From positions 1 through 36,767 of the forward strand of contig JAJRRL010000027.1 of assembly GCA_024279495.1 (NCBI GenBank): DNA of 36,767 nucleotides, given 5' to 3'. Both the position numbers and the translations under genes were made by a program. This stretch comes from Gammaproteobacteria bacterium. GTDB lineage: Bacteria; Pseudomonadota; Gammaproteobacteria; JAJRRL01. Position 1 is the first letter of the stretch. Every line of letters starts with the position of its first letter. The notes beneath the pieces were generated by a model. It saw only the letters and a program-made list of their open reading frames with translations. It was not told where the DNA came from and did no database searches. Below, in pieces: positions 34,009 to 36,767 of the stretch.

Positions 34009-34107
34009 TGTCACCCCCAGGAACTTTCGTGACCTCCTATGTGTCACCCCCAGGAACTTGCGTGACCTCCTATGTGTCACCCCCAGGAACTTTCGTGACG
34101 TCGGGGG
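34009..34107 (+). repeat. 33-bp tandem repeat, three copies
   Basis: Units start at 34009, 34042 and 34075. Each begins TGTCACCCCCAGGAACTT and continues with CGTGAC, so that GTCAC and GTGAC can pair. There are few differences between copies, and a partial copy precedes them (GACACCCCTCTG). There are no spacers, so it is not a CRISPR array. Confidence 0.9.
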
Positions 34108-34109
34108 CC

Positions 34110-34150
34110 TAGCTTCGATCCAGTTCGCATGAAATGCGAGCTAAGGATCT
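34110..34150 (+). repeat. Dispersed hairpin module, copy C
   Basis: TAGCTTCGATCC...GCTAAGGATCT, homologous to 24275-24314. The hairpin at 34126-34138 has arms CGCAT/ATGCG around GAA, whereas the other copy has CGTGC/GCACG around GAA: both arms changed together. Confidence 0.85.
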
Positions 34151-34214
34151 TTATAAATTTAGGAATTTTAATTTATAAACCAATGTGCGGGGTTGCACTC
34201 ACAATAATGTCGAA

Positions 34215-34256
34215 GCGAAGCTTTGCTTCGCGGAGTCCTCCGGCTTGACCGGAGGA
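34215..34256. repeat. Two adjacent perfect hairpins
   Basis: GCGAAGC/GCTTCGC with a TTT loop (34215-34231) and TCCTCCGG/CCGGAGGA with a CTTGA loop (34236-34256). A decayed equivalent of the second (CTCCTCTGGTCAAGCAGGAGGA) lies at the dnaA end of the dnaA-dnaN gap. Confidence 0.8.
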
Positions 34257-34269
34257 TCTAATCCTTAAT

Positions 34270-34370
34270 TTGAAAGATCGCTAGTTGTTATTTCATAACA
34301 ACGGATCAAGCCTGGGTCCCCTACGTCACATTGTTCCTGGGGATGACAAGTGGCTGAGACTATCCGACTT
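34270..34370 (+). repeat. Dispersed hairpin repeat, copy D
   Basis: TTGAAAGATCGCTAGTTGTT, hairpin 34284-34302 with arms GTTGTTAT/ATAACAAC, then CAAGCCTGGGTCCCC and GATGACAAGTGGCTGAG. It aligns with copy A at 24183-24273. Confidence 0.88.
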
Positions 34371-34404
34371 TCTAGTGTCAGCTTTGCTGAAATGAAATCA
34401 TAAA

Positions 34405-34458
34405 AGCTGGGTCCCCTACGTCACGTTGTTCCTGGGGATGACAAATGGTTGGGGCTTT
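34405..34458 (+). repeat. Dispersed repeat, partial copy E
   Basis: AAGCTGGGTCCCCTACGTCA, then CTGGGGATGACAAATGGTTG. It lacks the upstream GTTGTT hairpin part. Confidence 0.8.
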
Positions 34459-34582
34459 CTGATTTTCGTCTGTGCTACCCGTGTCAAGCACGAGCACTTC
34501 TACGGAGTAGCGCCTCTCTAGCGCTTTGCGCTTCGTTCGGCATTTTAATTTATTCGTTTGACGGGATGACAACGTTTTCTAA

Positions 34583-34632
34583 GGGATCAAGCCTGGGTCC
34601 CCGACGTCACGTTCTTGCCTTCGGATGACAAC
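34583..34632 (+). repeat. Dispersed repeat, partial copy F
   Basis: GGATCAAGCCTGGGTCCCCG, then ACGTCACGTTCTTGCC and GGATGACAACG. Closest to copy A; it lies just before the end of the large hypothetical gene. Confidence 0.8.
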
Positions 34633-34668
34633 GTTTTTTAACGGTACAGGCAGCTCAGGTGGAGGGCG

Positions 34669-36642
34669 CTAGTCTTGCGGCCCCATTTTATTATCAATGC
34701 CTTTACGATTAGAGTTTTCGTTTCTAACAAAGATATTTTTAATGCATGTTTGTGTTTTTGGATCAAACAACATTGTTTTACGACGAGCTGAATTAAGCAG
34801 TGAGCCCGCGATGATTGCGGCAATACATAAGGCGGCTGTGATTGCAGCTGCTAATGGGATTGCTCCTGCGTGAGAAAAGGCAGTGTTCAGAGCTTGAGAA
34901 AGCATAGCTGCACTCACCATAACATAGCCTGTGAGCATGGCAGCCCCTGTTCCAGCTGCGGCTCCTACAATCCATGCAGAGAGTTCAGATTTTTTCAGTG
35001 GTCCTGATGTGGTTTTTAGGTTTGTTTTGGTTTTGTTTGTAACAGCAGGTCCAGCTTCTTTTTTCTTCTTCGGGTCTTTGGCTTCTGCGGATTTTCCTTG
35101 TTTCGCCTGAACCTTATTATCTTTAGCTTGCTTGAAAGCCTGTTCTTCTAAAGTCGTTTGAGCGTCGACTGGAGGAGCTTCTGATTCAACAACAGCAGTC
35201 TCTTTTTTCTTTTTCTTTGGATTAGCGGCTTTAGCTGTTGCAGCGGGTTGTGGATGAACGCCGTCATTAGTATCAGTTTGAGGAGGATTTTCTTCTTCCT
35301 CAGCTTGTTGTACTCGATCCCCATCATTCTCTTGGGTGGCTTGTGTCGGTGTTAGCCTTTCTATAGCGGCTTGATACAGCTTTTTCAGGTGGTCATTGGG
35401 CGAAGGAACAGAGCTTAAAGAATCCACTCTCTTTAAAAGTGCATCAAGAGCTTGGTTGTCAAGCATCTGGTCTAGACTAATCTGCGAGAAGGGATATTGA
35501 CTACCGGAATAGTCGGAGTAAGGATCTGAATAGGAGGAGTAAGAATTTGAATAGGGGGAGTAAGAATCTAAATGACGAGAGGGCTTTAAAGCGTTAAGTT
35601 CTTTGCTTTTTTTCTCATATTTATCCTTTGCTGCTTTAATGGCAGCTAATGTGCTGTCAGGGTTATTGATAGTTGAAAGTAGTTTGGTGGCTGCTTCAAC
35701 AACAGCATCCTCGCGCGTCTTTTTGATAGCTTCTTTCGCGTTACTTTCTGTTTTTCTGATATCAGAAGACAATTTAGATAAATTGTCATAAGCACATGTC
35801 GTTTTCCCATGCGCATCCGTTGTGATGCGATGTGGAAGAATTATGTCGGCAAGCATTTCCGATTGTCGATTACGCTTCTCAAAATCACATAGGCGAGTGC
35901 CTGCCCAAATTTGCCTGCAGGCGCCGTCAAAGGTTTGTTGAAGCTTCCAAAGCTTGTCTGCTGAAGGATTCTCTTGTTTTAGAAGATCATCCCATTTTTT
36001 AAGTGTCTGTGTTAATTTATTGCTGCGCCGTTGACTTAGTAAGTCTTTAACTTCTTCGCGATTTGCTCTATCAATTTCAATGAGGTTCTTTCTTTCTTCA
36101 AGTATGTCAAAAGTACAGCGCGTATCGTCGTTTGAGAAAAAGTCATCGCCCAAGACGGCCTTAATAAAAGTATCGGTTTCTTTGATGGGGCGGTTTTTCA
36201 TGTCGCGTATCTGTGCCCCTCGGATTATTTGGAGTAGAGTACGGCGGAAATGATTCCACGTAAGGTTAATGCTGTGGCTTGAGTTCGACGCATCCTTGAA
36301 TTCATTTTTAAGGGCGAGCAACGCATTTTGGGCTGCACCGCGACGCGTCACATAGTCGCGGGATTTTTTCATGTGCGCAAGAAGGTCTTGATATGTAGTA
36401 GTAGAGTTCTTGGATGGTGGGCCAAAGGCAGATTGGATACAGGCATCACGCTTAGGGGTGTGTGAATATCCGTCTATTGAGGGGGGGTAAAGCGTTTTAA
36501 GTATTTTATCGAATGCGTTCCACGCATTTATTATTTCTCCAGGTGTGATGTTACCTGTAAGATCTTGAGCTTGTTCAAGTATGTTATTAAGGGCAAGTAG
36601 CGGCTCGGAGAGTTTAATGCTCTTTATTTTATTGATGGCCAA
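34669..36642 (-). CDS. Large hypothetical protein with C-terminal membrane anchor, candidate effector
   Basis: 657 residues, not recognised. The first ~360 residues are charged and mostly helical, without a signal peptide. A Tyr/Ser tract (about 363-392, S-Y-S-P-Y-S-N-S-Y pattern) follows, then an acidic and Lys/Ala-rich low-complexity region (about 440-545) with repeated K-K-K-K-E motifs, then two membrane helices (about 560-588 and 595-620) and a short basic tail. Tail-anchored, low-complexity architecture of this type occurs in secreted effectors of intracellular gammaproteobacteria, but nothing here proves secretion. The start is a TTG at 36642 without a visible ribosome binding site, so the N-terminus is uncertain; the next in-frame Met is near residue 90. 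Confidence 0.6.
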   Translation of the reverse strand: MAINKIKSIKLSEPLLALNNILEQAQDLTGNITPGEIINAWNAFDKILKTLYPPSIDGYSHTPKRDACIQSAFGPPSKNSTTTYQDLLAHMKKSRDYVTRRGAAQNALLALKNEFKDASNSSHSINLTWNHFRRTLLQIIRGAQIRDMKNRPIKETDTFIKAVLGDDFFSNDDTRCTFDILEERKNLIEIDRANREEVKDLLSQRRSNKLTQTLKKWDDLLKQENPSADKLWKLQQTFDGACRQIWAGTRLCDFEKRNRQSEMLADIILPHRITTDAHGKTTCAYDNLSKLSSDIRKTESNAKEAIKKTREDAVVEAATKLLSTINNPDSTLAAIKAAKDKYEKKSKELNALKPSRHLDSYSPYSNSYSSYSDPYSDYSGSQYPFSQISLDQMLDNQALDALLKRVDSLSSVPSPNDHLKKLYQAAIERLTPTQATQENDGDRVQQAEEEENPPQTDTNDGVHPQPAATAKAANPKKKKKETAVVESEAPPVDAQTTLEEQAFKQAKDNKVQAKQGKSAEAKDPKKKKEAGPAVTNKTKTNLKTTSGPLKKSELSAWIVGAAAGTGAAMLTGYVMVSAAMLSQALNTAFSHAGAIPLAAAITAALCIAAIIAGSLLNSARRKTMLFDPKTQTCIKNIFVRNENSNRKGIDNKMGPQD

Positions 36643-36767
36643 GTGTATCGCACCGCTCGAGATAGATTAACGCCATCCTAGCGCAAATCGACTCGCGAAG
36701 GCGATCGTTATCTGTGCCGCGACTCGTCCTCGTCACCCACGCTACGCAACCTAACGGCTTGACTACG

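Larger units (their letters stand above)
33960..34668. other. Repeat-filled intergenic region after phoR
   Basis: About 700 bases with no supported gene. It is a mosaic of a 33-base tandem repeat, two kinds of hairpin module shared with the dnaA-dnaN gap, and several further inverted repeats. The flanking genes converge here, so terminators are expected, but the hairpins lack clear T-runs. Confidence 0.8.

Noticed and set aside
34009-34107. Possible CRISPR array
   Set aside because: The units are contiguous with no unique spacers, and no cas genes are present.
34378-34572. 64-codon minus-strand ORF in the repeat region
   Set aside because: Made of dispersed-repeat sequence and inverted repeats, with no coding character.

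Overview
The window looks like chromosomal DNA from an AT-rich gammaproteobacterium, probably close to its replication origin. It carries dnaA, dnaN and recF, one perfect DnaA box beside a degenerate one, and two near-consensus parS sites. trxA-rho, pckA-yggS, yqgE-ruvX and phoB-phoR all fit that phylum. Several signs suggest a host-associated or Legionellales-like lineage: IS copies, a doubly broken toxin-antitoxin locus, dispersed hairpin repeats, and large unrecognised membrane or low-complexity proteins. That placement is inference.

Layout. 1-140: end of an IS6-family element. 341-2503: a multipass membrane protein and an HtrA protease. 2504-3050: mostly non-coding, with a small broken ORF. 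3052-4974: a complete ISL3-family element inserted at the start codon of a DinJ-type antitoxin gene, followed by a C-terminally truncated YafQ-type toxin. 4953-16012: a long minus-strand array reading mshL-mshM-mshN-mshE-mshG-(mshI-like)-mshJ-mshK, then two or three secreted paralogues. It encodes an MSHA/type IV pilus-like envelope machine, but no prepilin or prepilin peptidase is present. 16493-17134: a secreted protein with Asp/Met/His decapeptide repeats. 17431-23941: cdd, a HAD-GlmR(YvcK) fusion, glmS, recF and dnaN, all on the minus strand. 24485-27083: dnaA, ruvX and yqgE, also minus. 27281-33959: pckA, yggS, trxA, rho, phoB and phoR, all plus. 33960-34668: dense hairpin repeats. 34669-36642: a large unrecognised protein with a C-terminal membrane anchor.

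Gene polarity switches from almost all minus to all plus between 27083 and 27281. With dnaA, the DnaA boxes and the parS sites nearby, this is what divergent replication forks leaving an origin at about 24-27 kb would give. The glmS / HAD-GlmR pair is translationally coupled (4 bp apart). In Firmicutes GlmR/YvcK stimulates GlmS, so the pair may be a local control unit for amino-sugar synthesis; a palindrome fills the spacer of the probable glmS promoter.

Most notable observations: (1) a rearranged MSHA-type machine without pilins, linked to tandem secreted paralogues; (2) the HAD-GlmR fusion coupled to glmS; (3) a dispersed repeat family whose hairpins show compensatory base changes; (4) Rho with a disordered N-terminal extension of about 175 residues; (5) a PhoR-like kinase without membrane segments; (6) terminator-like hairpins directly in front of dnaN, rho and the repeat protein gene.
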